Shown: positions 1 to 10,639 of the stretch, piece by piece
Numbering within the stretch: the stretch's first letter is position 1
Layout of the letters: the number at the start of each line of letters is the position of its first letter
DNA from: Romanomermis culicivorax
Lineage: Eukaryota; Nematoda; Enoplea; Mermithida; Mermithidae
DNA length: 64,000 bases
NCBI GenBank assembly: GCA_963922205.1
Contig: CAWUHX010000227.1
Span: forward strand, 248,001-312,000
Reading direction: 5' to 3'
The notes under the pieces: generated by a model
Seen by the model: the letters and a program-made list of their open reading frames with translations, nothing else
Told to the model about the DNA's origin: nothing
Database searches by the model: none
Position numbers and translations under genes: made by a program

Positions 1-1191
1 TTAGTGTTGGCAGATAGTTAAACACAAGTGCGGCCCCGACTTCTACCTTATACGGGAGTACACGCACAGACCACCTGCGTCTTCCATCAATCGACTGCTA
101 GCCGTCTCAATCCAACGCCCAAAACGGCCTATCCAATCAATAAATTAAGAATTTCCAAGAAGAAATTTGAAAATATATTTACTATTTTACCCAAAATGTG
201 GAAATTCGTAGAAAATTAAGTAAAGATGGAATTTAGAAATTTAAATAAATTTTGAAATTATCTAACCCTAGTCGACTAGTTGCTACACTCCACTTCTTCC
301 CCATCACATAGACGAATTTATTCAACTCGCTATGTGTGTAGAGGAATAATGTAGTTTCGCAAAAAGTCCAAATTTTGCGCTACGGGCAGCTTTGCCACAC
401 TTTTTCAAGTTGACAGAACAATTATGTTCCCACTAAACTTTTACAATTGTCTAGGCCTTCGTCTAGACACCTGTGGGCTATAACATCCTGCTTTGCCCAA
501 TAAATTTTTAAATTAAGTAAGTTTAAAACTTAGGTCGCTTACCATCGACTAAAAAATACCGATTGTTTTGCCGCACCTGCGGCTGTCCCTAGGTCACGTG
601 GGGGTCCGTGACCAAATACTGCTTCGTCCGGCGTCCATTGGGGGGCCTGGACATTCCTTCCGCTTCTTTTTCGAATTCTACTAATTCCGCGCTATCAATT
701 TTTGCAAAATTTTTTAAATTTGTTTAATATGAGCTGAAAAATCGACAAATTTTCCGCTTTCGCTACTTTTTGTCTATTTTCACTCTAAAACTCAGCGGTT
801 TTCCCAATTCTTCCAATATTCACAGAATTGGGGGGCAACAACTAACTATTTCCTCCGAAATTAATCGGACTCGGGGAAATATAAAATTTAGGCCGCGAAA
901 AAAGATTTAAAAATTTAGGTTTTTGCGAAGAGTGGTTTTTCACCAAAAATTTTGAGAAATTTTAAGATTTACGCGAGGGAAAATTAAAAATACACGATAA
1001 ATACGCGATAAATACATAAATAATTACAATTAAATACAATTTGTACTTAAATACAGAATTGGGGACGAAAAAATATGGGGGGGTATTCATACGCACACAC
1101 ACACGCGAAAAACGGCGCTACGCGCTACGGCAGTTTATAATTACTTATTTTCGAATCTACAGTAAACTGCGTGTCCTTAGATGACACGTCG
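1..1191. other. 3' flank of the Ty3/gypsy element, non-coding
   Basis: This stretch follows the pol stop codon in the minus direction and should hold the polypurine tract and 3' LTR, part of which may lie outside the window. A purine-rich tract in the minus sense is visible near 850-860, and G-runs occur at 833-838 and 1075-1081. A short CA repeat lies at 1094-1104. I could not match any part of this region by eye to the other flank of the element (7740-8300), so LTR limits are not given. No host gene is seen. Confidence 0.5.
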
Positions 1192-4100
1192 TTAGACTGC
1201 AGCCATCTGCCAGTCTCGTAGCGAAAGTGCTTTAACCTGCTCACGGATACCACCTGCTTTTTCAGCGGCTCTCCAGTGAGCGATTTCAAGCACATTCTCT
1301 GATAATCTCCTATTATCAGTAACAACATACGATCCTTGCCACGGAAGACCCAGTTTTTTCTGTTTATCGACTTTCAGCAAAACCCAATCATTGACGGAAT
1401 AATCATGAGCCTTTGCTTTACGGTCAAAAAACTTTTTACTGCTCTCCGCAGCCTTCCTGATATTCTCAGCAATGGTCTCATAAGTTTCTACTAAGCTTTC
1501 GGTTAGTATATGCTTATAAGCCTCATAGTTCATTGGTAGAACTATGTTTCTAGCAACACCAATACTAATGCCAAAATTTGCCTCATGACCTCTCAATAAG
1601 GCAAATGGAGAACATCTCGTTGAGGTATGAGGTGTGGCATTATATGCAAAAACGACAGATTGCAAATATCTGTCCCACTTATCTGAATCCTCTATAGCAA
1701 CCTTTCGCAACTGCTTGATCAAGGTTTGGTTAAACCTTTCAACCATTCCATTTCCTTGTGGATGGTAGGCAGTTGTGAAAATCTTCTGACACTCCAACAA
1801 TTTACAGACTGAGGTCATCAAATCAGCTGTAAAGCATGAACCGTTATCACTCAACAATTTCACCGGGGTTCCATGCCTGAACACAATATTTCGAAGAAAA
1901 CTGTCCACAATGGTTACAGCAGATTGATCCGGGATCATTTCTGCTTCCACCCATTTTGTAAAGTAATCTTGAAATACTATCACATACGGTCTTTTCTCGC
2001 TCATGGGAGATATTCCCACAATGTCTACAGAAACTATGTCAAATGGTCCTCTAGGAATGATTGGATTCAATGGCGGAATTGTAGCCTTTCCTGGAGTCGC
2101 AATTTGACATATCGGACAAAAGCTGATCCAGCTCCGAACATCCTTCTCGATGCTCGGCCACCAGAACCGCTTCTTAATAATAGCAAGGGTTCTCTTAAAC
2201 CCTTGATGCGTCATCATCACTGCTCCATGATACTGATGCAGGACAACTTTTTTGAGAACAGAGGGGACAACAACTTGATCCTCTGCCTCGCCAAAAGTCT
2301 CTCTATATAGTATCCCTTGATTGATATAAAAGTTACTTTGAGACTTAGTGCTACTACTAGCACCTAGTTTCTCGAAGATCACTTTTAGATCTTTATCCTT
2401 TCCTTGCAACTTTGACATCAAGGCGTTTGAGATAAGCCCTTTCGGTCTATCATCTTCAATCTCTGGGGCTTCTTTAAACTCCTTCTCCTTTGGTTCAAAA
2501 ATTCTCTTCACCTCTTCTTTAGGTTTTGCTTGCCCAGGAGGATGTCCTTTTTCCTCCTGCTGCAAGTTTTTTGCCATTTGTCTAGTGACTACCGCCTCAA
2601 TTTCATATTTCTCAGGCGTTCGATAATTATCAAATTCTGGAGAAATATTAAGTTGAGTTTCATCACTAACACCATAATTTGAAGCCACTGAAGCTGTGGC
2701 CATCTTCACTGGAGTGAAGACTCCTACAGCCTCATCCACTTCATCTCCTCTGAGTTCCCGAAGTTGTTTCACTAAAACTTTGTGGTTTTGGCTAAGGACT
2801 TCGTCTTCAGCAAGAGATTTCACATCTTCTTTCTGAAAGATAAGCTCCCATTTTGGTGGCAACTTCTCTTTCTGCTCATCCGGTTCCTCCTTCCTGGAGA
2901 GGAAATCTGCCATGGCATTCTGTCTGCCAGGCACATACTCCAACTTGTGATTAAACTGGCAAATGAATGCGTACCACCTCTTGAGTTTGTCATTAGTCTG
3001 TGTATTCACCCTCATTGATAATAATGGTTTGTGGTCAGTTTGAATCCTGACCTTTTGGCCCAAAAGATAATGTTTATAAATTTTAAGGCCGTAAACCACA
3101 GCTAAGCATTCCCTTTCGGTGGCGCACCATTTCCTTTCTTCTGCCCGCAATATCCGACTATTGTAGGCAACTACCCAACGTTCCGAGTCAGTCTCTTGAC
3201 ATAACACTGCTCCCAATGCAATTCCACTGGCATCCGTTTGAAGAATGAATCGTGCAGATCCATCTAAAATTGGATGTCTTAAGAAAGGTACTGAGGTCAA
3301 TGCTACTTTGAGCTTCTCAAAAGTTGTGTAATGCAACTCCGTTACATTCCATGTTCCCTTCTTGCCTGTTAATTTATACAAAGGTTCAGCTAGTGCTGCT
3401 AGGTCCGGTATAAATTTCTTACACCATTGTAGCATACCTAGGAATCTTTGCATTTTCTTAACAGAATCCGGGAATGGAAATTCCGTTATCGCCTTGACCT
3501 TCTTAGGATCCGGAGAAATTCCATTCGCATCCAAGATGTGTCCTAAAAAGTGCACCTTCTCGGGAAGAAATTCACATTTCTCTGGCTTAAGAGTCAACTT
3601 TGCCTTCCTCAACGCTTCTAGCACCATTTTCAAATTCTCTAAGTGTTCCTCGAACGTATTCGAGAAGATGATAATATCATCTATGTACACTAGGCAAATT
3701 TTCCATACCAAATCCCCAAGGATTCTCTCCATCATCCTTTGGAATTCAGCAGGTGCATTCTTCAACCCAAACGGCATCACTTTAAACTGAAACAAGCCCT
3801 CTTGGCATATAAAAGCCGTTTTCTCCTTGCTCTCCTCCTCCATCGGGACCTGCCAATATCCCGACTTCAAATCTAGAGTCGTATAAAACTTCGCTCTTCC
3901 AAGGCAATCTAAATAGTCATCCATTCTCGGGATGGGATATTTATCATCCTTGGTCACTTCGTTTATACCTCTAAAATCCACTACGGGTCTCGTAGTTCCA
4001 TCTTTCTTTCCAACCAGGAACAAGGGTGCAGCCCACGGTGACTTCGAGGGCTCGATCACTCCTTGATCTAACATCTCCTTTATGTGTCGCCTTACTCCTG

Positions 4101-5490
4101 GCCGACTATTAATTGAAGCTCTGTAATATCTCTTTGCTACAGGTCTTGCATCTCCTGTATCTATCTTGCATGTCAGAGCTGGGGTTGTAGTAGCCGGATC
4201 ACCAGGCAAGCTAAAGACATCTCTGTATTTCAACAAAGATTCTATAGCTTCCGTTTTCTTCTCTTCCGAAATTTTTGCCTTTGATATCATTTTGCATAGT
4301 GAAGTATAGAACTCTACAGAATCAGCTTTTGATAATGCAGGCATTCCTTCCTTTACCATGCAAGTCTGATATTCCTCTTCCTCCTTTATCTTCTTCATTT
4401 CCTTCACTTTCTTGTACGTATCATCATCTTCAATAAGCATAGATTCTGTATAGCCAATGATTTGATCTCTCTCAAACCGGCAACCAGAACCTGTGGTATT
4501 GGAGATTAGTACTACAAACTCCTCTTGTGATCCGTCTACAACCGCTTTCTCCATTCTGAACTTCCTTTCAGAATCTTTTGATTGGACAATAATTCCGTTC
4601 AACGTGGCATCTCCATGTTGATCCCAAAGTTTTGCCTTCATCAAAACATCTGTTCCATATGGAATGTAGGTTTTACTACATACAACAATTGCAACAGTTG
4701 TCTTTAGTAGACAGACTTTTGGATAAACAATTTGATTTATGCAATCAGTCGACGCCACACTGACTTTAGTTACTTCTTCCATTACCGTTTGCACAGTAGT
4801 TACAGAAGGAACTTGAACTACGTCAATCTTTCTCTCAATGCCTTGTATCGTCATGGCATTTCTTTTGAAATCAATCACCACACCTAAATCTGGGTGTGCT
4901 AAAAAATCTGTGCCTAAGATCAGGTCCTCACCTGCATCTGGCAACACTATAGCATTGACTGGAAAACTTCCGAATTCAGTCTTCATACAAACTGGTACAT
5001 ACCCATAGGCATGCACAACTTTTCCATCAGCTACAGTCACTTTAAGGATACGAGGGTACACTGTATAATCAACGTCTAATGCCCTTTTCAGGAGCTTTGA
5101 AGACATGACCGTACACTGAGCTCCTGTATCGATTAAAGCTCTGGTAGCCGTTTCTTTAATAACCACATTTATATAGAACGGAACCGTTTTCGGGTAATTT
5201 TCCAACAATCTTCTCTCTACGTCCGTTGCTTTTCTTCCATATTTCACATGAGCCAAATCTCTTTCTTTCACTTTCTCTAGAGGTGTCACCTTATCCAGGT
5301 GAATAATACTTCCGAGAACCAAACTAGAAGATTTGTTTCTACTCTGATCACTTTCATCATCTACATCTGTACGGCTTGTCACCATTACGTTATGCGAACT
5401 AGGTTGCGACTGGTTTCGAAACAAATGATCCAGACTGATCCTGGACGGTACTACCCTGAATAGCAGGTTGACTAGTTGGTGCAGGTAACA
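1192..5490 (-). CDS. pol: Pol polyprotein (protease, RT, RNase H, integrase) of a Ty3/gypsy element
   Basis: The frame is open from 5490 (just after an in-frame TGA at 5491-5493) to the stop at 1192; the first ATG in frame is at 5385. Domains in order: an aspartic protease with the active-site motif LIDTGAQ near residue 100; a reverse transcriptase with the LDLKSGYWQV and VMPFGLKNAP blocks and the catalytic YIDD; an RNase H with QTDASGIALGAVL and the TERECLAVVYGL helix; an integrase with an HHCC zinc-binding region (HQGF ... CPICQ) and a D,D,E core seen as VDIVG, SDNGS and HPQGNGMVERFNQ. The tail keeps a basic DNA-binding segment. It is in the -1 frame relative to gag, but the TGA lies between the gag stop and the open region, so simple -1 frameshifting would not reach pol. 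Internal initiation, or a disabling mutation, are the alternatives. Confidence 0.95.
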   Translation of the reverse strand, partial: CYLHQLVNLLFRVVPSRISLDHLFRNQSQPSSHNVMVTSRTDVDDESDQSRNKSSSLVLGSIIHLDKVTPLEKVKERDLAHVKYGRKATDVERRLLENYPKTVPFYINVVIKETATRALIDTGAQCTVMSSKLLKRALDVDYTVYPRILKVTVADGKVVHAYGYVPVCMKTEFGSFPVNAIVLPDAGEDLILGTDFLAHPDLGVVIDFKRNAMTIQGIERKIDVVQVPSVTTVQTVMEEVTKVSVASTDCINQIVYPKVCLLKTTVAIVVCSKTYIPYGTDVLMKAKLWDQHGDATLNGIIVQSKDSERKFRMEKAVVDGSQEEFVVLISNTTGSGCRFERDQIIGYTESMLIEDDDTYKKVKEMKKIKEEEEYQTCMVKEGMPALSKADSVEFYTSLCKMISKAKISEEKKTEAIESLLKYRDVFSLPGDPATTTPALTCKIDTGDARPVAKRYYRASINSRPGVRRHIKEMLDQGVIEPSKSPWAAPLFLVGKKDGTTRPVVDFRGINEVTKDDKYPIPRMDDYLDCLGRAKFYTTLDLKSGYWQVPMEEESKEKTAFICQEGLFQFKVMPFGLKNAPAEFQRMMERILGDLVWKICLVYIDDIIIFSNTFEEHLENLKMVLEALRKAKLTLKPEKCEFLPEKVHFLGHILDANGISPDPKKVKAITEFPFPDSVKKMQRFLGMLQWCKKFIPDLAALAEPLYKLTGKKGTWNVTELHYTTFEKLKVALTSVPFLRHPILDGSARFILQTDASGIALGAVLCQETDSERWVVAYNSRILRAEERKWCATERECLAVVYGLKIYKHYLLGQKVRIQTDHKPLLSMRVNTQTNDKLKRWYAFICQFNHKLEYVPGRQNAMADFLSRKEEPDEQKEKLPPKWELIFQKEDVKSLAEDEVLSQNHKVLVKQLRELRGDEVDEAVGVFTPVKMATASVASNYGVSDETQLNISPEFDNYRTPEKYEIEAVVTRQMAKNLQQEEKGHPPGQAKPKEEVKRIFEPKEKEFKEAPEIEDDRPKGLISNALMSKLQGKDKDLKVIFEKLGASSSTKSQSNFYINQGILYRETFGEAEDQVVVPSVLKKVVLHQYHGAVMMTHQGFKRTLAIIKKRFWWPSIEKDVRSWISFCPICQIATPGKATIPPLNPIIPRGPFDIVSVDIVGISPMSEKRPYVIVFQDYFTKWVEAEMIPDQSAVTIVDSFLRNIVFRHGTPVKLLSDNGSCFTADLMTSVCKLLECQKIFTTAYHPQGNGMVERFNQTLIKQLRKVAIEDSDKWDRYLQSVVFAYNATPHTSTRCSPFALLRGHEANFGISIGVARNIVLPMNYEAYKHILTESLVETYETIAENIRKAAESSKKFFDRKAKAHDYSVNDWVLLKVDKQKKLGLPWQGSYVVTDNRRLSENVLEIAHWRAAEKAGGIREQVKALSLRDWQMAAV

Positions 5491-5528
5491 TCAACTGAGG
5501 CTGTCTCTGCAACTGGATGCCTTGCTCC

Positions 5529-7739
5529 CTACATTTGATCTTCTTCGGGGAATCCTACATAATAGGCACCTCTTCCTCTTCCTCTAAATCCAAACTGAGG
5601 TCCACCTCTACCTCTAAAACTTCCTCTAAATGAAGCGTTCCTATCACCACCATAATACTGATTAGACATGCCACGGTTAAATCCACCGCGTTGCTGTTGC
5701 TGATGCCGGTAAGCTAACGTTTTACACTCTTCCGTAGCATGAGTATTATTCTTATGATAAATGCAATAGGGTCTCTGCTGCTTCAACTGCTTCTGCTTTT
5801 CAGCAGACGCAGCCTTCACAGTAGTCAACTCTTTTAAGGCTTCACTCTGAGTAACTTGTAATTTATCTACTTTCTGAACCAATTGTAGCCATTCCTTTGA
5901 GAGAATAGCTAGAAAAGACTCCTTGGCCTGCTCCTCGTTAGACTTTTTGACATCACGAGGCGACGGACCAGGTAGCATCTCTTCCGCATTCTCCTCACTT
6001 CTCTCCTCTTCCACTGCCTTTTGCAACTGATTTTGTGGTCTTGACTTCGTCTGGTTATACTTTTTAGTACTTCCATACGGAGCATTCCCGACAAAAGCAA
6101 TTTCCGGGCACATCTCCTCCGTAGCTACAACTTGATTCACTACAATCGGTTTATCTTTGGCTCCAAAAGTAGTAAACACATTCTTGTACTTTTTATCAAT
6201 CTGAGTTACGGCGTATGCAAGGTCTTGCCATGTTTTCATCGATGGCAATACATCCTGCAACTCCGTCTGATACAACGGACTACTTTTATAAATGAAGGCA
6301 TTAATAATATTCTCTTGCCTTACTTGATCACTCTGATCTGCATAGACCAGATCCACATGATTACTCAATCTCTTTAAAAACTCTAAGGCTGACTCGCCTT
6401 CTTCCTGTTTCATATTAAACAACTCTCTTTTGAGCATCGTCAAATCATAAGTTGGCGCGAGATATTTTGAAATATTTCTCCGCGCTTCTGTATAACTTGA
6501 GGATGTTCTCGCTATCCTCCTCGCCGTATTTTGAGACAACCTTCTCAAACACTCCTTTTTCACTTTATCAGCCGTATTCTCCAGAAACTCACTTTCCAGA
6601 TCAGTAAAAAACTTCAAAGCCTCCGTCGGCTTTATACTATCATGTAAAGGTCTATGTTTCAAGGCCTTTACTACATCTCTCACATCAACTTCTACACTTG
6701 AGCTAGAGTTCGACATAGATGAACTACTATTATCACTATCTGAGTAATGTCTACTCCTAGCTCTTGATCTGTGAGATCTCTTTCGACTCTTTGACTTTCT
6801 CTTTCTTCTCCTCTCAGGGCTAAGGTCAGCTCTATTTGCGGTATCTCTCCAAGGAGTAGGACGAGAAAACCTATCCTCTCCCTGGGACGATTCGTCGCAA
6901 ATAGTCACCTTCCTTTCCCTCGACCTCCTATTCTCTGAGTAACCGTAGGCATTCGATTGTGTTTGTTCAGCATTCCTCGAACTCTGCGGCTCCTCAGTCC
7001 AACCTCTATCTCTAGCCGAATATTTGTCTCTATCCTCTTGAGACCTGACATAAACTTCTGAATGAACCTCTCTCTTAGGTTCACTAACTCTCTCAACTCT
7101 ATTCTCAAGGTAAGAAGACTCACCTATCTTCCTCCGTTGATCATCCTCGGACTCCTTTTCCTTGACCTGCGCGCTTTCGATTACTTTGATCAATAACTCG
7201 ACCTTCTTCTCCAGCGCGTTAATTCGTACGTCCTTGGGATCGACTGGATCCCTCTGCTCCTCTCGCCGAATAAAATTTGTCATTTCGGGGTCGTATCGCC
7301 TCGAATATTTGTCGTCGTATAAATCGGCTGGCGCGTCCTCGTAATATTCGTCGTAATTCATGTCCACCATGTTTGACCTCCACGCCGGTTTCGATTTCCG
7401 TCTAATCTCCTCCAGCGTCTCGGCCATCGGATGGACCAATTTTGAGGGCGACGTCGGTCTCTCCTTCTCAAAGGTCTGCTGACCTCTGACACTACCACTT
7501 ACAGTAGTTTCAATCTCGGCTCTCCTAGCCATCTCAAAACCACTTCTCCTCAACTCTTCTTCAACTCTTGCCATTTCGGCAATTCCACTCTCTCTCCTTC
7601 CTTCAGTCTCAGGCGCCTGTGCTTGAACCTTTTCTACCGCTGCGTGTTCTTCAGCAGAGTCCAGATTCGAAACACTAGGTTCGTGTGACCTAGGAGGAGT
7701 CCTCAACATTTTTCCTACCGGAATACTCATCTTTTTCAC
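5529..7739 (-). CDS. gag: Gag-like structural protein of the Ty3/gypsy element
   Basis: The frame encodes 736 residues, starting at an ATG at 7739 and lying directly upstream of pol. The N-terminal third is charged and probably coiled. An Arg/Ser-rich stretch ([17 protein letters not shown]) and a serine run precede a capsid-like domain with the retrotransposon-gag pattern, including [18 protein letters not shown], which corresponds to the conserved capsid homology segment. Near residues 659-672 there is a compact C-x2-H-x4-H-x4-C zinc knuckle ([14 protein letters not shown]), of the type found in several gypsy Gag proteins in place of the usual CCHC. The C terminus is glycine/arginine rich (repeated RGRG and FRG) and probably binds RNA. 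The role in particle assembly and RNA packaging is inferred from family and position. Confidence 0.9.
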   Translation of the reverse strand: MKKMSIPVGKMLRTPPRSHEPSVSNLDSAEEHAAVEKVQAQAPETEGRRESGIAEMARVEEELRRSGFEMARRAEIETTVSGSVRGQQTFEKERPTSPSKLVHPMAETLEEIRRKSKPAWRSNMVDMNYDEYYEDAPADLYDDKYSRRYDPEMTNFIRREEQRDPVDPKDVRINALEKKVELLIKVIESAQVKEKESEDDQRRKIGESSYLENRVERVSEPKREVHSEVYVRSQEDRDKYSARDRGWTEEPQSSRNAEQTQSNAYGYSENRRSRERKVTICDESSQGEDRFSRPTPWRDTANRADLSPERRRKRKSKSRKRSHRSRARSRHYSDSDNSSSSMSNSSSSVEVDVRDVVKALKHRPLHDSIKPTEALKFFTDLESEFLENTADKVKKECLRRLSQNTARRIARTSSSYTEARRNISKYLAPTYDLTMLKRELFNMKQEEGESALEFLKRLSNHVDLVYADQSDQVRQENIINAFIYKSSPLYQTELQDVLPSMKTWQDLAYAVTQIDKKYKNVFTTFGAKDKPIVVNQVVATEEMCPEIAFVGNAPYGSTKKYNQTKSRPQNQLQKAVEEERSEENAEEMLPGPSPRDVKKSNEEQAKESFLAILSKEWLQLVQKVDKLQVTQSEALKELTTVKAASAEKQKQLKQQRPYCIYHKNNTHATEECKTLAYRHQQQQRGGFNRGMSNQYYGGDRNASFRGSFRGRGGPQFGFRGRGRGAYYVGFPEEDQM

Positions 7740-8300
7740 TTTTCCGGTATGTGCCTGTAAATAAAACCCAGGAGGTTTAGTTATTTTTCTGGTGGTTCTC
7801 CGGTTATCCGTCGTGAGAGGCGTTAAGAGTCCACCACTTGTTAGGCAGCTGTGGGGTCACAATTAAGCAACAGTTCTAACCACAGGCTAACAACAACAAC
7901 AAACACCAAACTCTCCCAGACGTTTCACCAGATATACACCAGAACTTTCACTAAACCTCAGGCAGGACACCTTGGCACGTACCTCAGGAGCTCCTACCCA
8001 AGTCTCCACTCCTATTCTTAAAGACTCCCTCCACTACGCTCACAAAACAAAACAACTTACAGGTCCAAGTTGTATTGGGTGACGAAGGGCGACGCCAATA
8101 ATAAATAATATACAAAAATATTATAAATAAGACGATGGCGGCGACGCTCCATAAAATAAGTCTTTTTCCATAATGCCAAAAAGACAGAAAACACGCGAAA
8201 CAGTGGCAGCATAAACCTATGCAAATATATCATTCTTTCCGGCCACTTTTCGCCGCGTCCAACCGCCTGCGCACCGACGCCGGAAGCTGAACACGTGCAC
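7740..8300. other. 5' leader side of the Ty3/gypsy element
   Basis: This region precedes gag in the minus direction and should hold the untranslated leader, primer-binding site and 5' LTR. I see no open frame and no clear TGG-type primer-binding site next to a TG...CA end. An AT-rich patch at 8095-8130 could hold promoter elements. From about 8315 the sequence becomes a G/C-run repeat unrelated to the retrotransposon, so the element may be truncated here. Confidence 0.4.
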
Positions 8301-8338
8301 CTGAGCCCACCTCAACAGGGGGGGGGGGAGCTGGGGGG

Positions 8339-8492
8339 GGACCCCCAACTTGGCCAACCATGTACCCAACATCACCCAACCCCCCCAATTTGGAAAAAAT
8401 TTGCAAAAAAGTGTATGGTTTTTGGCCTTTTTTGGGAAAAATTTCTACTTTTTCCGACCCCCCCCCCCAACTGGTCGGAGGTCTTACAGGTA
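8339..8492 (-). repeat. Partial copy of the G-run TA-MITE family
   Basis: The segment ends at the right in CCGACC...CAACTGGTCGGAGGTCTTACAGG followed by TA, matching the terminus of the full element at 21034-21280 (the string is split here; its core is ACTGGTCGGAGGTCTTAC). Internal blocks shared with other copies include the CAACTTGGCCAA block, a stretch near GTGTATG, and TTTTTGGCC. Long C-runs border it. Short open frames across it are artefacts of low complexity. Confidence 0.75.
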
Positions 8493-8633
8493 TGAGGGGG
8501 TGTCTAGGGTCTCATGTACGAGGGTTTATCCCCTGCTCCCCATGTGCATGTATGGGCTGACAGAATATATATAGCCCACTGAAATATCAGCAAAGCAGAT
8601 CCTCATATCGCTCTTCGCTAAATTAAAAAACCG

Positions 8634-8915
8634 TTGACCAAATCCACGACCTCCGTTACATTCATAACAGATAGAGACCCAATTTTGGGAAAAATAAACC
8701 TCGCAAACTGCACCAGGATAAAACTTCATTGCCCTGACGGCCAAATTTTTCTGCACATTATGGAGAAAAATTTAGAGGAAACGGTTTTTGAAAAAAATGA
8801 AAGTAAAATTACCATTACTGCAACAATCGAAACGTTAATAACCAATCAAATAAGCGCGGAAGCGGCGCAGCGGTATATTTGCAACAGGGATGAGGGCCGC
8901 ACGATGACTGACTGA
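8634..8915 (+). other. Unassigned small open frame (93 codons)
   Basis: A single open frame of 93 codons with mixed composition and no low-complexity runs, unlike the G-run frames around it. It contains no motif I recognise and no membrane segment. It lies in repeat-rich DNA with no adjoining splice-compatible coding exons that I could find. It may be a fragment of a transposon protein or chance. I list it because it is the only compositionally normal frame between the retrotransposon and the RBM15-type gene. Confidence 0.15.
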
Positions 8916-9310
8916 AAACACTAAAACCTTATTGATATAGGTATATATAGATGCATAGTGAGAATCTAGATTTATTGGTGGGGTGTGACGTAGGGATTAT
9001 TTTTTTGCAGTGCTAAAGGAAACACAGCAATCTCGCTGGTTGAAGAATTCAATTTTATAATGATTGCTAGATTTTTCATTTTTCGCTGTCGGTTAAAGTT
9101 CGCATTTGGAATAACCATACCTGTGAATGAGAGAGGTTTATGGATCCCCTACCTCTGGCGGTCCCAGTGCCCAAACCACGACCGAAGGTTAACACCTAAC
9201 TCCCCGAATGGAAACTGGGCATAAACATCTTTATTTGGCCGTACTGTATCTGTTTTAACCGCACCTAAATCCAAGTATCTTATTTCTGCACATAAAAAAT
9301 GTGCCAAAAA

Positions 9311-9462
9311 CATACCTATAATTGAGATGGTTGAGGAAGGACCCCCCCAACTTGGCCAAGCCTATACTCAACCCCCCTCAAACCTGGAAAAATCAGGAAA
9401 AAAGTGCCCTTTTGGCAAAATTTACGACTTTTTTCAACCCTCCCAAAATTTCAGGTTTACTT
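9311..9462 (-). repeat. Diverged copy of the G-run TA-MITE family
   Basis: Blocks match the copy at 8339-8492 in the same order: ACCCCCCCAACTTGGCCAA, then a segment ending in CTGGAAAAATC, then a TTTGGCAAAATTTACGACTT block. The terminal inverted repeat is not intact at the right. It runs into a TTTTTTCCCTCAAA motif at 9470 that resembles the end clusters of the other elements described here. Confidence 0.55.
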
Positions 9463-9467
9463 CACTG

Positions 9468-10560
9468 TTTTTTCCCTCAAATGGCGCTTTTTCGGGAAAA
9501 AAATTCGAAAAAGAAAAAAAGGGTAAACTGCAGATGACGGTGGCCACCGAATTTACCCTACCTTTAAAATTTTCCTTAGGCTTAGGGTACAGCAGCTGCG
9601 CCCCAGCGCTGTAGAGGCTCTTCCAAATGTTTCGGCGTGGCCACCGCCAATTTCGGCGTGGCCATCGTCATCTGTAAAAACTCCGAAAAAAAATTGGGCT
9701 CTTTTCCCATTTGGAGAAGAAAATTTTGGGGATCGGATACAGAAAAGATGCATTTTGGTGCATTTCAGAAGGTCATAATCTCAAAATTTTCCGGGTTATA
9801 ACTTCAATTATCGTTGTTATGTATTACCTAGCTTAGCCGCGGCTTTTAGCATGTCTACCGTTATTTATCACTCAATCTATAATAGTTTTCATCATCTTAA
9901 ACGTATGATCTCACGTTTTAATTGGTACTCTTCAATATTTTATAATGATATTTAATGAAGATTCGCATTTTTTCCGTTTGAGAAACATCAATAAGTCTCT
10001 AAGCATTTTGATGCGATTATTTCTTTTCAAACGTAAAATCAATTCAAAAGCTTCATGGAAATATCTTTCGGAAATTTATACTCTTCCTACTCATATATTT
10101 TCGACCAAGTTCATGAGAGTTTACAAATAAATAAGTAAAATCCTAGAAATTACGACCTTTGAACACAAAATTCGAATCTAATTCTTGAAATAAATGTTCG
10201 GAAAACTTATTTTCCAGCGTCGCAGAATGTCAATACCCAAATAATTTTTTCGGCGCGTTTTTAGGCTCTCACTTGTCATCATAGAGGACTTGACCATCGA
10301 TTTCCCATGTAATTTTAAGTCATTATGCTCTTGGATAGTTTGCTGGAAAATTTGTTCCTAAGTGCTTGTTGATTAGACTTCAAAAATCGAAATTTCAATT
10401 TTTTTCTCAATTTTAAAGAATTAAGGACTCTAAAAAACACCAGAAGGCTTGAAAAAGCTCAAAAACACTTAAATAAAGCGTCTATGGGCATTTTTAAGCG
10501 AAAAAAACGACCGGAGGGGCCCCGGAGAACAGTTTTTTTTTCCCTCAATCGATCATTTTT
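9468..10560 (+). mobile_element. Probable non-autonomous element carrying the shared core (copy 1)
   Basis: From about 9745 to 10450 this is a diverged copy of the core found in four other elements; landmark blocks are TTTGGTGCATTT, AATGAAGATTCGCATTTT, TCAATTCAAAAGCTTCATGG, CACTTGTCATCATAGAGGAC and GCTCAAAAACACTTAAAT. It is bordered by TTTTTTCCCTCAAA at 9470 and by TTTTTTTTTCCCTCAATCG and TTTTGAGGAATT at 10535-10570, so the end motif here may be CCCTCAA. I could not find a convincing target duplication, so the limits are approximate. An extra segment at 9535-9690 contains GGCGTGGCCA repeats and a block shared with 11768-11850. Confidence 0.5.
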
Positions 10561-10639
10561 GAGGAATTTTTTTTGAAATTGGGGAAATTTTTTTGTGCTT
10601 AGGCACCACTTTGAGGAGAAATGTTTTGATGATTTTCTG

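Larger units (their letters stand above)
1192..7739 (-). mobile_element. Ty3/gypsy-type LTR retrotransposon, coding core
   Basis: Two long adjacent open frames encode a Gag-like protein followed by a polyprotein with the order protease, reverse transcriptase, RNase H, integrase. That order, with integrase after RNase H, is diagnostic of Ty3/gypsy rather than copia. Neither frame is broken internally, so the copy looks recent compared with the decayed DNA elements to its right. No env-like third frame is present between pol and the left edge. The LTRs and primer-binding site were not located by eye. Whether the element is mobile cannot be judged without them. Confidence 0.93.

Noticed and set aside
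1873..3790. Plus-strand frames of 78-145 codons opposite pol
   Set aside because: They are antisense shadows of a long, clearly coding minus-strand frame.
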